Positions 53,001 to 62,481 of a stretch of DNA of 64,000 nt are shown in pieces (within the stretch, counting starts at the first letter, position 1; every line of letters starts with the position of its first letter). The position numbers and the translations under genes were made by a program. The notes under the pieces are model-generated. The model made no database searches, was not told where the DNA came from, and saw only the letters and a list, made by a program, of their open reading frames with translations. The DNA comes from Prorocentrum cordatum (lineage: Eukaryota; Sar; Dinophyceae; Prorocentrales; Prorocentraceae): NCBI GenBank assembly GCA_963575745.1, contig CAUYUJ010016471.1:826335-890334 (forward strand). Reading direction: 5' to 3'.

Positions 53001-56000
53001 AAACTTGGCGGTTTCGTCAAGAGATTTCTGCAGCTCAGTCGCGGTGTGGGTAGTGGAGTTGCTGTCGTCAACAAAGGTAGTGCTGAGTGATCGAGGAACG
53101 TATCGATGCTGCCTCTTTGTCCACACGCACATGAGCAGCTTGATGTCGTCCAGGGACCACGAGCTTCCCTGGAGGTGACCGTTAGTCCTGGCCAAGTCCT
53201 TAGAGTACGCTCCGTTCATGCGGATGTAGCGTTTGTGGTGTCTGTAGAAATTTCGGCGGACAGTAACGATGTCTTGAGGGCACCCCGCGTGCAGCGCAAG
53301 GTTAAGGCAGATGTCCGTGATGAGGTAGTCGAAACACTTCTGTCGGTCAAGGGCAGCTCCAGCTAAGGGGAGGAGTAAAGCCCTGGCGTGTTCGATGCGC
53401 AGGGCGAGAGAGGTGCTGACATCCCCAATGGTGGCTTTGGGAACAGCGCCGAAGCTCGTGGCATGGGTCCATCCTTGCCGCCAGGTCGTGAGGCTACGGT
53501 AGGCTGGCGCTTCCCACGCGTACATCCAAACGGAAAGAACCGAGAGAAGTCGTTGGTCCGTCGGGAGTTCCCCTCGGCCTTTTCGGAGGCACGGGTTTGG
53601 CACGTGTAGGAGGGGCTCGGGGATGGTGCCAGTGCGTTGCATAGCACGTAAGACGCTGGCGAAGAGGCGAAGGATGTCGTCGGGTAACTCCTTAGCCTCC
53701 TTAGTTGTCCAGCCGTCGAGTCCCCCCGCGCGGCGCGGTGAACGGGTGCGAATGAAGTGGATGAGTTGGTCGTCGGTGAGGTGGAAAGGGGCTGCTGGTG
53801 ATGGCGTAGGCAGCTCTTGTCGGTACTCGTCGTAGAAGTCCGCCCACGTCGGCATAGCTTCGGCGTCATGGCCCGCGCGAGCGCGGTACCTGCCCAAGAT
53901 GGGCTCCCAGGTGTCGACCATGAGCTTAAGCATGTCTTTGGTATTGGCAACAATGGCGTTGGCGGGGAGGGCGTCGGGAACCTGGGCAGGTGGTGGGTCA
54001 CGAGTGTGGCCTTCGTCGTTGTCCGTGTCGAGCGAACTACCGTCGCTGGGGCTGAAGCCGCCGGCGTCGGTGTCGGCATCACTATCGTCCGTGCAAGCTT
54101 GGTCAGGGTTGAAGGCGGTGGTGTCGCAGTGGAGCTGTGCATCGTCGGGAGTGGTAGGCGTGCGGAGATACGCCGTGGGCGAGCAGTCGGCAGCCCGTGC
54201 GTATATGGCCGCCTTTCGCCCGCTTGGCTCGCGGACACCCTCAGCCCAAATCTTGATGCGTTCAGCTTTGGCTCGGTTTGCACGTCGCGCCAGCTCTGAG
54301 TCAAGGTTTTGGATCAGACGGTCCAGGTGCTCTCCGCGTGGTGCTGGCACGTCGGGGGTCCAGGCCTCGGGAAAGGCCAGGAGGGCCGTGGGGCGCAGCT
54401 TGTGGCAGAGAAGGCGGGCCGCGGTCCACGTGCAGTCGATGCGCTGCGCCAGGTACGGCGGGATAGCACGGCAGTCGATATGATGGTGCTGTCCGATGAA
54501 GCGAAGCTCGCAAAGTTGCCGATGGAGCTTGCGAAGGCGGTTCATGTGAATCGTGGAAGCTCCGTAGGTGGGAAAGGCGCGGGGGACGGCGGGTCGCTCC
54601 TCGAACGTGGGTGTGAGCCCGTGCATGGTAGGGGCCTTCTTTTTTGGGTGGTCTGGCGGTGGAGGTGGCAGGTCGCGCAGCCGGGTGAGATGGTACTCAT
54701 GGCTGGCCTCGTTTGCCAGGGCGAACATGCGTTCCACATCGTCGCGTGTGTCAGCCTGCTCCATGCGGTCATGGTATCGCCCTGCGATGAGGGTCCCTAA
54801 TGCCTGAAGTTCGTGGTCCTCATGAGCTCCGTCGTTAGGAGGGTAAGGCGTGGGGGCTAGAAGGCGTGGGGCCGTATGGTCGAGGCGGCTAAGGTCGAGA
54901 GTGACCTGCAGGCCAACATGGGACTTCGCTGGCAAGTCACGCAGATAGCAGAAGTCGGTGACAAGGGATCGCGCCGCTTGGTTGGCGATGATATAATCGA
55001 TGCGCGAAGTGCGGGGGCACTTGGTGACGCGGTCCCAGTCAGGGATATTGCCATATGTGTGCATGGTGTGGTCTGGTGTGCCTTCAGCGACGTTAAACCA
55101 TCCGTGCTGCATCATGTGCAGCAGGTGTGGATTGTCGTCGATGTTCGTGTTGGCGTCCATGCAAATGAAATACGGGGCTGAGCCGACCCTCGCGGCGGCG
55201 CAGTCAGCAAGCCGAAACAAATCGGTGCTGTCCCCTCCAGCGACCCCGTAGAGGCTCGCAATGTAGATCCCAGCGGGCCCGTGGTTGTTTCGTCGCCGCC
55301 TGCGGCGGTGCTGGGTGCAGAGCGGGAGGAAGGCCTCGTGCCATCGTTTCTTGGCCTTGAGGGTGGCGATACAGGACGCAGTGTCGTCGACGGTGGAGTC
55401 GACGATGGCGTCCTTAGAGAGGATGGCGACCCCCCCCGAGGCGCCAGTGTTGCCCTCGACCGTGTGGTCCGTGCCACCGTGAGCAGCTTTGCGCTGGGCT
55501 CGCGCCAGATCCAGGTCAGGTCCCAGACTGGCCTGATATCCTCCGTGGTGTGGATTGGCGGCGTTGGTAGCGATGGCTTGCCTGGTAGGCTTGGCATGTC
55601 GGGTCTCCTGCAGTGCTATGACTGCGGCGTTGTGGTCGACACCTAGAGCGGTGATGGTTGGCCAGTTCGCTGGGAGACTCGTGATGTTGAGGCTGACGAG
55701 GTGGATGGAGCGACCTGGCCCGTCTCCGTCGGTGGAGCTGGGGTTAGCACGCCCCGCACGGTGGAGGGCAGCCTGGCCCTCACCCAGGTAGAAGGCTTGG
55801 CCACAGTAGGAGCTCATGGCGTCGCGGCAGATTGGCTTGGACGGGGCTGAAGCCGCCGTCAGGCCAGAAGTATAGGCAAGGCATGGTCGACACTGCGCCG
55901 GGGGGGGTTCATAAACATCGGCAAAACTGCCTCGAAAAATCCTCCTCACTCCTGTACCGTGGGGGACGGGGGGAGGAGAGGTGAGACGGCAGCAGAGGGA

Positions 56001-57629
56001 GAGGGAGGCGACTCCTCGATCCGTCCTGCCGAGAACAAGAACAAAAGCAAACCAGCGGCGGCAGCTCGGCGCGGCAGCGGCGCAACGCGCGCGCACATAC
56101 TGCGCACGCGACACCGCTGGTCCGTCCTGCGGCGGCGCGCCCGCCCCGTCAGTACCGTGATGAGCAGCATCAGCTGGAACAGCTCGAGCGGCGCGGTCGG
56201 TGGCCTGGCGCTGAGCCTCATCCATGCCCGCTGCCGTGAGGCACGCGTTGCGGACAGGGCTGACTCCACGCGGGGCCGCCGCTGCCGCGGCAGCGGCTGA
56301 GGTGGCGGGGGCGCCGCCATGGCTCTGAGGAGAAAGCGGTGAGCCGCCGCCGAAGCCCGCCGCGAGGTCCTTGACGCGGAACTTGTTCTTGAAGGGGTCG
56401 AAGGTCGGCGCCTCGTCGATGGGGACGACAACGCGGGTGGGCGGTGGCAACTCCTGGTCCGTGGACGGCGTCGGCTCGAGGTCGACCTGGCCAGGTTCGA
56501 TGGCGCTGGCACCGAAGCGTGGCACCACCTCGGGGGCTTGGCCATCAGCCTGAGTCTCGCGGGGCGGCGAGCTCGTGGAGCTCCCAGGGGCCTTGCGCGA
56601 GCTGTGGCGGCTGCAGGACCGGCTGCGCGGGACGCGCCCGCCCGTGTGGCGGTCGCGTGGCGAGGTCGCCTGGGCGTTAGCGCGCGCAGAGTCCGCCCTG
56701 CTCGGGGAGCGGATCGGCGCTGCGCAGGGTGCTGGGCTGGGCTGGCGGGAGCCGCCTGTGCCGCCCGCCGCCGAGGCTGCAGCCTGGTCAGGGTCGACGG
56801 CGTCAGGGCGGGGGCTGACGTGGTGGGCACTACCCTCGCTGTGCCGCGGGGAGGCGCTGTGGTGCGCCTGGGTGTACGTGAGGACGAGCGGGACGAGCGG
56901 CTGCCGCTCGCGCTCAGGGGGGGCAGGTTTTGCCTGGGCAGGGCGCAGCGCTGCGGCCACGTTTGGCGGGGGCGTGTGTTGGCGCGGTTGCCAGGCACGC
57001 ACGTTCGCCTCGCGCCATCCTTCAGGGCGCCCTGTCCTGCCTCGGCTGGGTGCAGCCCCCTGGGCTGAAGCCGCAGGGGTTACCACTGCGGGCTGGTAGC
57101 TGGCGGTGCTATCATGGCGGCCTGGGTAATGGCCCCAGGCACGCGTGGACCCTGGCACGGGCGAGGTGGCCCGTGGGGGAGCCTGCACGCGTGCACGCGG
57201 GTAGCCGATGACCGCTGGGTGCACCCTGACGTGGGGGGCGTGGCCATAGCTGGAGGCGGCTGCTCCTGCCGCCGCGGGCCTGGCGCCAATGGGGCCACGG
57301 TGATGGGCGGCTCCCCCGCCGTACACCGCGCTGTCGCCTGTCGGGACGCGCGCGGGAGAGCGGTTGCGTGGCGTGCTCGGCTGACCTGCGTCGCGTTGGT
57401 CGCGCTGCTGGGTGCGCTGCTGGTGCTGTTGGTAGCGCTGCTGGTCGGCTCTCGAGAGCGGGCGGGTGTCGGGGAGGATGGGGGGCACGTCGGGCCGCCG
57501 CCAGCCCTGATAGACGTGCTCGAAGGCATGGTCTGGGTAGGTCTCCCCGACGGGTGAGTAGCGCCGCACATGCTCCACGTAGTCAATGTTCTGCGGCTCG
57601 GGGAGCACCGTGATGTTCACATGGTCCAT
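50022..57629 (-). CDS. endonuclease-reverse transcriptase-RNase H polyprotein
   Basis: ATG at 57629, 2535 codons. Residues 1-590 are Pro/Arg/Ala-rich linker. The endonuclease (EEP fold) spans about 650-905, with ALQETRHAK (catalytic Glu, about 675), GGVAIL, ICMDANTN (the GDxN-type box), RIDYII (about 875) and KSHVGLQV (SDH-type box, Ser-His, about 900). The reverse transcriptase spans about 1280-1560, with GLDGWTTKEAK, ALDRQKCFDYL (motif A, about 1427), NGHLQGSSWSLDD (motif B) and TTFVDDSN (catalytic FVDD at 1519-1522). Near 1858 a knuckle-like CRYCDEEEETQEHTVRDC follows. RNase H spans about 1955-2110: ATDGACTNQ, AETLAI, VFVDNQAVVDGF and NRQADALA give the D-E-D-D set. The C-terminal part is Pro-rich linker plus a coiled coil (SQSMAALQQRCAALAADLAA). 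It nicks target DNA and primes cDNA there. It starts 11 bases after the preceding stop. Confidence 0.92.
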   Translation of the reverse strand: MDHVNITVLPEPQNIDYVEHVRRYSPVGETYPDHAFEHVYQGWRRPDVPPILPDTRPLSRADQQRYQQHQQRTQQRDQRDAGQPSTPRNRSPARVPTGDSAVYGGGAAHHRGPIGARPAAAGAAASSYGHAPHVRVHPAVIGYPRARVQAPPRATSPVPGSTRAWGHYPGRHDSTASYQPAVVTPAASAQGAAPSRGRTGRPEGWREANVRAWQPRQHTPPPNVAAALRPAQAKPAPPERERQPLVPLVLTYTQAHHSASPRHSEGSAHHVSPRPDAVDPDQAAASAAGGTGGSRQPSPAPCAAPIRSPSRADSARANAQATSPRDRHTGGRVPRSRSCSRHSSRKAPGSSTSSPPRETQADGQAPEVVPRFGASAIEPGQVDLEPTPSTDQELPPPTRVVVPIDEAPTFDPFKNKFRVKDLAAGFGGGSPLSPQSHGGAPATSAAAAAAAAPRGVSPVRNACLTAAGMDEAQRQATDRAARAVPADAAHHGTDGAGAPPQDGPAVSRAQYVRARCAAAAPSCRRWFAFVLVLGRTDRGVASLSLCCRLTSPPPVPHGTGVRRIFRGSFADVYEPPPAQCRPCLAYTSGLTAASAPSKPICRDAMSSYCGQAFYLGEGQAALHRAGRANPSSTDGDGPGRSIHLVSLNITSLPANWPTITALGVDHNAAVIALQETRHAKPTRQAIATNAANPHHGGYQASLGPDLDLARAQRKAAHGGTDHTVEGNTGASGGVAILSKDAIVDSTVDDTASCIATLKAKKRWHEAFLPLCTQHRRRRRRNNHGPAGIYIASLYGVAGGDSTDLFRLADCAAARVGSAPYFICMDANTNIDDNPHLLHMMQHGWFNVAEGTPDHTMHTYGNIPDWDRVTKCPRTSRIDYIIANQAARSLVTDFCYLRDLPAKSHVGLQVTLDLSRLDHTAPRLLAPTPYPPNDGAHEDHELQALGTLIAGRYHDRMEQADTRDDVERMFALANEASHEYHLTRLRDLPPPPPDHPKKKAPTMHGLTPTFEERPAVPRAFPTYGASTIHMNRLRKLHRQLCELRFIGQHHHIDCRAIPPYLAQRIDCTWTAARLLCHKLRPTALLAFPEAWTPDVPAPRGEHLDRLIQNLDSELARRANRAKAERIKIWAEGVREPSGRKAAIYARAADCSPTAYLRTPTTPDDAQLHCDTTAFNPDQACTDDSDADTDAGGFSPSDGSSLDTDNDEGHTRDPPPAQVPDALPANAIVANTKDMLKLMVDTWEPILGRYRARAGHDAEAMPTWADFYDEYRQELPTPSPAAPFHLTDDQLIHFIRTRSPRRAGGLDGWTTKEAKELPDDILRLFASVLRAMQRTGTIPEPLLHVPNPCLRKGRGELPTDQRLLSVLSVWMYAWEAPAYRSLTTWRQGWTHATSFGAVPKATIGDVSTSLALRIEHARALLLPLAGAALDRQKCFDYLITDICLNLALHAGCPQDIVTVRRNFYRHHKRYIRMNGAYSKDLARTNGHLQGSSWSLDDIKLLMCVWTKRQHRYVPRSLSTTFVDDSNSTTHTATELQKSLDETAKFDRFSGQRIHPGKVAGWALTDELHAAVTQLTLADRPLRVVDSFKLVGSYINAEAAPAPAALNLTATADARVRRATIRLPRIGKLPSPMLIKARHARSLAASVCTTGTDIQAPSGPAKTAYNHALKAAIRPKGNKWVEFWTLMAVCVPGHALEIDAITQREAFLCLRRQVNRDVTLCGLARDLQHHVQTLFGGGPVGRLVQSLQQLRWTWPTFGIMYDDWGCQISWLNLPQNAFLHMLRASQRRAFLRRIKPRRHDLGYLASVRQGLDLFASTWLARTKGAAKCTAWQLALLLNYLSGGDHTQQRRSRSNTSADPSPICRYCDEEEETQEHTVRDCKCWARERLPLTTLISDDQWARLPPHTRHCGLFDEDPALLDLQADLARDPLPQPMPRPPPEGDPAASAQDTYTTYLDHDTGWTWVYAATDGACTNQAIPLLARAGYGVYYGIDHRMNYSARVHGLTQNAQVAETLAIVHLTACAERPVHVFVDNQAVVDGFQSIIDGHPAPQGTHAELWEKIHRCVMAKPNMFRVEKIASHLGDLGIDLGLIGPIAEEFNRQADALATTAARTHNLPDDIVEAAKTRHRQATVLHGVAVAIYERRHRTLPLPHRRAGFTAAELSKMEPNPLLSDQAPPAAGPFIPQDPDELWAEAQRAMLDEQEDDPFGFGGGLDFLDDGPASANPAPSGNLSTPTATPPPRATSHPHDDVAHRQDADDDLVDPLGLSGSIDDAPPTLHAADDAAPSRRHPTTRPTSEPSHGIMIGPTVPPTPSPHQRQPAGAAPAPPQGTEPVRPSHPVHAFTVAGREDAALPTSRGVALAAPALGPRVTLQSPLKGDGRQHTERRTALVHHLARRTDDLVPATRPAAAGTQQPPFTDRETELSQSMAALQQRCAALAADLAAAQARQGPLLQRLHRAGRAFAELLTPSPDGAAPPLTIQAMLSSLRALVPRANFLLSACPCVRVAPRPRCQGVGAGGAPSLRAALRPSAQLAVCQAA

Positions 57630-60600
57630 AGAGACAGAAGCTACACGGTTGCTGCGGCGTGGTTCAGCTCGGCTTCGGTCGTGGCACGGCTCACCATGGC
57701 GTCGCAGAGGCGCATGTCGTAGTCGAGAGCTTGAGGCCCAGGGCCGCCCTCGGCATCCCAGTACAGTACCACATCTCGCCAGCGGGTGCGGGTAGTGTGG
57801 ATGCGCTCGGCGATAGACTCGCAGACGGTCCTGACTGTGACACGATCCCTATGCATGTTGGTGATGGCTAGGGAGTAAGGTCGGCGGACCGTTTTGTTGA
57901 AGATGAAGTCCTCCTTGAGGGCCTGGTGGGGGCCGAAGAGCACGTAGCCTTCCCTCCACAGCGGTTGGTCGGGAGACGGGTCTTCAGGCATCCCCGTTCC
58001 TGTGAACCCAGGTGGCCGCCTCGTGCCGTCGGGCAATCCCTGCTTGAGGACGCGACGCGGCCTCGGTGGAAGATACCATTGACCCTGGTAACCTGCTTGG
58101 CCTGGTTGTGGAGGCTCCCCCCCGGGGCCTGAAGGCGCTCGGGGGGGTTCCTTGAGGTCGTGCTGGGCTGGCGCGTTGCCGTATTGGCGGGCAAGGATGT
58201 GCGGAGGCATCCCTGTGGCACGGACGTCGAACAGGCTGTGCGGACTAGGCGGATGGGGGCACCTGCTGGAGAGGCAGCATGTGTCGGAGTCCCTGTTGTC
58301 GGTGCTGTACGCACACGTCCAGCTGTTGCAAGAGTAGTCCGTGGACCAGTCCATAAGTGCACGTAGTCCGCTGAGGGAGCAGTCTGGGCACGTTGGTTGG
58401 CCCGAGGTGCCGAGCTGCGTGTTGCGGCGGGCCGCACAGTACTGACAGCATTGGAATCGGCACTGTAGGCATGTCCAGCGTCCTGGTAGGGGCGGGAGCG
58501 CTTGCTCGTTGGTGCCTGCGTCGTCTGGGTGGGGTCGGGGTCGATCCCACAAGGGCCAGACGTCGGCGAACCAGGACTGGCCTGTAGTGCGGACCACCTC
58601 AGCGGGGAGGCGAGCGTCGTCAGCATGGCGCTCGATCCACTGGGGCCCCAGGTCCGCTGGGATCATGACCGTGCGCCAAGTGTCGTCCGCCTTGACGTGG
58701 ACTTGGGTCGGTGCCCAGAGCCTGGTAGTGGTATCGCCATGGTCGTGGTGGAAGGATGACCCAGCCGTCGCGACCCGCAACCGCAGGGTCGATAACGCGG
58801 TGGCCCACGACGGTCGTCCCCCACGGTAAGTAGGCGCCGTCGTGGTGCTCGCCCGGGTCAAGCCAGACCTCGATGCCAGGGGCATTGACACGGGCCCGCA
58901 CATCGCGGACGTGGAAGGCGAGGACGTGGTAGGCGGTCGGCTCCTCTTCCGTCTCGATGTGCTCCCACGTCTCGATGTCGCTGTTGTCCGAGGTGGAGTT
59001 TCCGCCGCTCTGCCGTGACGAACGCGAGGCGGATCGCCGTGGGCGGGCATGGCCTCGGGCGAGGGCGGCGGCCGCGCTGATGAGGGACGGCGTACGGCGG
59101 TCGTCGGCTCCCGATGTCGTCGATGAGCGGTCTGGACTGTGTCCCAGGGCGGCACCTGACTGGTAGGTGCGCGGTGGGCCAGACGCGGCCCCAGGGCTGG
59201 AGCCGCTGGGGCGCGGCTCTCGTGCGTCGGACTGCCCCCGCACGGGGACGGCTTGCAAGCCAGTGTACACCAGGTCGATCAGTGGCTGCGGGTCCAGCTG
59301 GAGCTTGCGAAGCGAGACGCGTGGACGGGGCTGGTTTGGGTCGGCCCTGGTGGCGGCTTCGGTGTCGTAGTGCTGTTTAGCCCATGCTCGCGCTGCCTCT
59401 GGCGAGTATAGTGCCTGCGGCGGTGGCCACGCTGCCGCGATGTCCAGCCTGCGCCAGGTGTTAGCTTCCTGGTCGCGGGCTTCAGCCGCCTCGCGGAGGT
59501 CTGGGTGATCGTAGCCGGCGATGTGGAGGGCGTGCGCACAGTCGCCCATGCCATAGGCTTGTGGTAGGGCACGGCACCTGGAGGCAGCTTCCGTGGGGGC
59601 ACACCAGTCCATGCGGATGAGGAGGCCCAGGACCCGAGGGTAGATGAGGCGCGCTCCGTGGGCCTCCCCTTTCACGAAGTTGTGCCAGTTCTCACCGCGC
59701 GGCGGTTGGGTAGCCTCGCACATCCAGAGCGCGATGGGTCCCCACGCGAGGGTGTCGTCTTCGAGGCTGTAGGGCGGGTGAGGCGGCACTGCGTACCACG
59801 CGGCCAGCGACGGGTGCACACTCACGTACGTGCGGCCAACATTTGTGGCGGTTCGACCCTTCGCTTCACGGCGGGGGCCTGGCAGGAGGTGACCTCCGTT
59901 GAAAGCGAGACGAGCCGCAAGGTCGCCGCGGGTCCCGTGCCAGAAGACCGTGGGCGTGTCAGTGGTGGGTTGACGGAGGTCCCACGTGAGGTAGGGGAAG
60001 ATCGTCTCGCCTGAGTTCCCGCCCGAGTCTTCCAGCACCCAAGTGAGTCGGTTCGGGGGCCTCTGCATGATGTCAGTCCACGGCGCCAACGCTTGGAGCG
60101 TTGGATCATGGGTGAATCGAGGATGGTCGTGGAGTCGCAGGGCGTCTTTGATGTCCTCTGTAGTTACGCCACTGTTACCAAGCGCAAAGCCGTTTTGGTA
60201 CAGGGCGGTGAGGATGCTCGTCGGCGGCACGGGGACCGCTGGGTCGCGCTGGATGGTGTTGCGTAAGTTGCGCGTCGGTGGCCTGAGGGCTGGGTGGGGC
60301 GTACCAGGGCCTGGAGGCGCCTGGGGCCTGGCGGGTGATGCATAGCGTGCTCGCCGTCGTGGTGGTTGGGTGTCCATGTCGGAAGAGGAACCACGAGCAT
60401 CTGCATGTCGGAAGATGGACCACGGGCTGTCGAGGGTGCGCTCACGTGTTTCCCTTGCCTCGGCGTCGCTGGCCTGGGCTGTGGCGTCTTCGTGAGTCGG
60501 TGGGTTACCATAAGCCGCGCCGCTTATGGGGCCGTCTCGCGGGGACGGGCTGGTCGATCGTGGTGTGACAGACGAGGCTCGCGATACCGCGGCAGTGACT

Positions 60601-62481
60601 TCGACAATGGCGGCGGTGGTGGCGGTGGTAACATCGGCGACCGCGGCGGCAACTGCAGCAGCATAGTGTTCCTGTAGCAGCGGGTGTCGAAGTGAGTGCA
60701 CGTGCTGGCTCTCGGGTTCGTCGGGATGCGTGCGCGGCATTGTGTATGTGGCCTCGTCACGCGGCCTCCTGCTCGGTTGGCAACAGCGGAGGCACCACTG
60801 GGCCGTGGATGAGTCCAGGGCGCGCGCACAGATGCGGGCTCCTACGTGTCCGACGGCTCCTTGAGCGAGAAGTTTGGCGCCGACCAGAAGAAGACCGCAA
60901 ACCACTCCGCCAGTGGCAATAGCTCCGAGTTTGCCACTGGCCCATTTCAGGGCACCCCCGAGGCCAGACCCGACTGCGCTGGCTCCGCCCGAGACGATAT
61001 CTCTGAGTTTGGCACTGGTCCACTTGAGAATACCCCACAAGGCGGGCGTGACGTTGTATGCCGTTGTGCGTCGGGGCGTAGTGGACACAGATGGGCCTGG
61101 AGTCGCCGCTTCACGTCGTCGTCGCTGCCGGTAGCTGGGGTCTCGGCTCGGTGTCGGCAAGTACCCGTCGATCTGGTCCTTGTACGGCATGGCTACCACG
61201 ATGGCATACGTGGCCACGAAGAGGCAAATGAGACAGCCGCAGCGTCGGGAGGCCGCTGCGCTGTGCGGGGCCTCGTAGGAGCCGCTGGCGTCAGGGCTCA
61301 CGTCGTCGATGGGGTCGTTGTCGGTACCAGCCTGCCAGTGGTCGACGGCGCTGGAGTTGGAGTCAGTCGCGTTAGCACGGCAGACAAGGGTGCGGGGCGT
61401 GGTTCTGCCACCTGAGGTCTGAAGACGTCCAGATCCAGCCAATGCTGCAGCGGGGCTGAAGCCGCCACTGCGCGGGCTGGTTAGAGCTGGCGATGCAGTG
61501 GGATGGCTTGTCTCGTCGGCGGCAGTGGCGCCTTCAGCGTCGTTGAGCTGTGCGCTGGGGTCGGCCTGGGCCGAGTTGTTGGGCGGACTGCTGTGCGACA
61601 GGGGGCGCCCTATGTAGGGTTCGCTGTCACGGTCACGCTGGGCCGTGTCACCTGGCGGTGCCGTGCCGTCGCGATCCTGGGTTTCCATGTCGTCCTGGCT
61701 ATCGTCTGACGCGTGGAACGAGTCCAGGGATATGTTGCTGATATCGCTGGCCGCGATGTGCTGGAGCAGAAGCGGTTCGGCGTCGGCCGCGGGCTGGTCA
61801 CACGTGGCGTGCTGGGCGAGGGGGCCAGCTGGCGGTGGTAGGTTTAGCGGTTCCATCGGTGCCGCGGCGAGCTCCGCCTCGACAAGCGGCTGCATGTCTG
61901 GCGGGTGGTGCAGGATCGCATCCGCGAGGTACGCCAGGGCGTCTTGGTCGGGTGGAGGGAGGCCTCTTGGCAGCAAGGCGTGGGCCCGTGAGAGGTATGG
62001 CGGCAATGGTGCCGTGAAAGCCTCAGGGCCGACGAGCTGGGCACGAGCGCCCTGGTATTCCAGAAGGAGGCCAAAGTAGCGGGTGGGGTACTCGTGGCTG
62101 CCCTGGATACGAGTGAGGTTGCGGTTGGTGCGCTGTCTGTCGGGGCCCGCTCTGTGCCAGATATCCTCGCACATGTCGAACGCGGTGCGCTGGCGCAGGG
62201 CGTCGTTTTTCTCCTCGGAATCCTCCTGGAAAAAGTGGTCGTACTGTGGCAGATGGAGCGTCGCCAGGATGTACGGGACGCAGTCCTCGAGCCATGCCCA
62301 GAACACGTCCTGATGGTCCTCACCTGGTGCCCACGCCGCGGCGCACGGTATGAGCCGTGCTCGGATCATCATCAGGTGCCAGAAAGCGGGGTCCTCCTCG
62401 GGTTCGCCCCTGGCGCACAGAGGGGTAGTGAGACCCGTGGGGCTAAAGCGGGGCACGACAGCGGGGCTGAAGCCGCCACTG
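50542..62481 (-). repeat. hairpin family GGC-TGRA-GCC-G with covarying outer stems (10 copies)
   Basis: On the plus strand each copy has the core GGC-TGAA-GCC or GGC-TGGA-GCC followed by one bulged G, enclosed by complementary flanks. Ranges are 50542-50563, 50654-50684, 51793-51813, 52822-52842, 54044-54066, 55840-55860, 57057-57079, 59188-59212, 61447-61471 and 62459-62481. Outer pairs include CCTGCGGGGG/CCCCCGCGGG, TCCTG/CAGGA, AGCGC/GCGCT, GACGG/CCGTC, CCCCTG/CAGGGG and GCCCCAG/CTGGGGC. The last two copies each have one mismatch, and the first has one bulge. On the coding strand the core reads CGGCTYCAGCC. Most copies fall in linkers between domains. Confidence 0.85.
57641..58760 (-). CDS. 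Cys-rich segment in the frame after the 1470-codon ORF
   Basis: The frame is open from 59155 to a TAG at 57641, but the part upstream of about 58760 is Arg/Ser/Pro-rich and is probably a shadow of the overlapping ORF. From about 58740 it reads VHVKADDTWRTVMIPADLG, then WTCLQCRFQCCQYCAA, CPDCSLSGL, CNSWTC and DTCCLSSRCPHP. These closely spaced Cys pairs suggest two or three zinc sites. Near the end it reads AITNMHRDRVTVRTVCESIA and TTRTRWRDVVLYWDAEGG, which look globular. It is probably the C-terminal part of the protein begun in the 58620-63032 frame, joined by a frameshift between about 58720 and 58780. No family is recognised. Confidence 0.5.

Noticed and set aside
59465-59490. Eleventh hairpin of the non-LTR family (CGGGCTTCAGCCGCC)
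   Set aside because: The core is in the opposite orientation and its flanks pair only with a four-base bulge, so it is probably coincidental.
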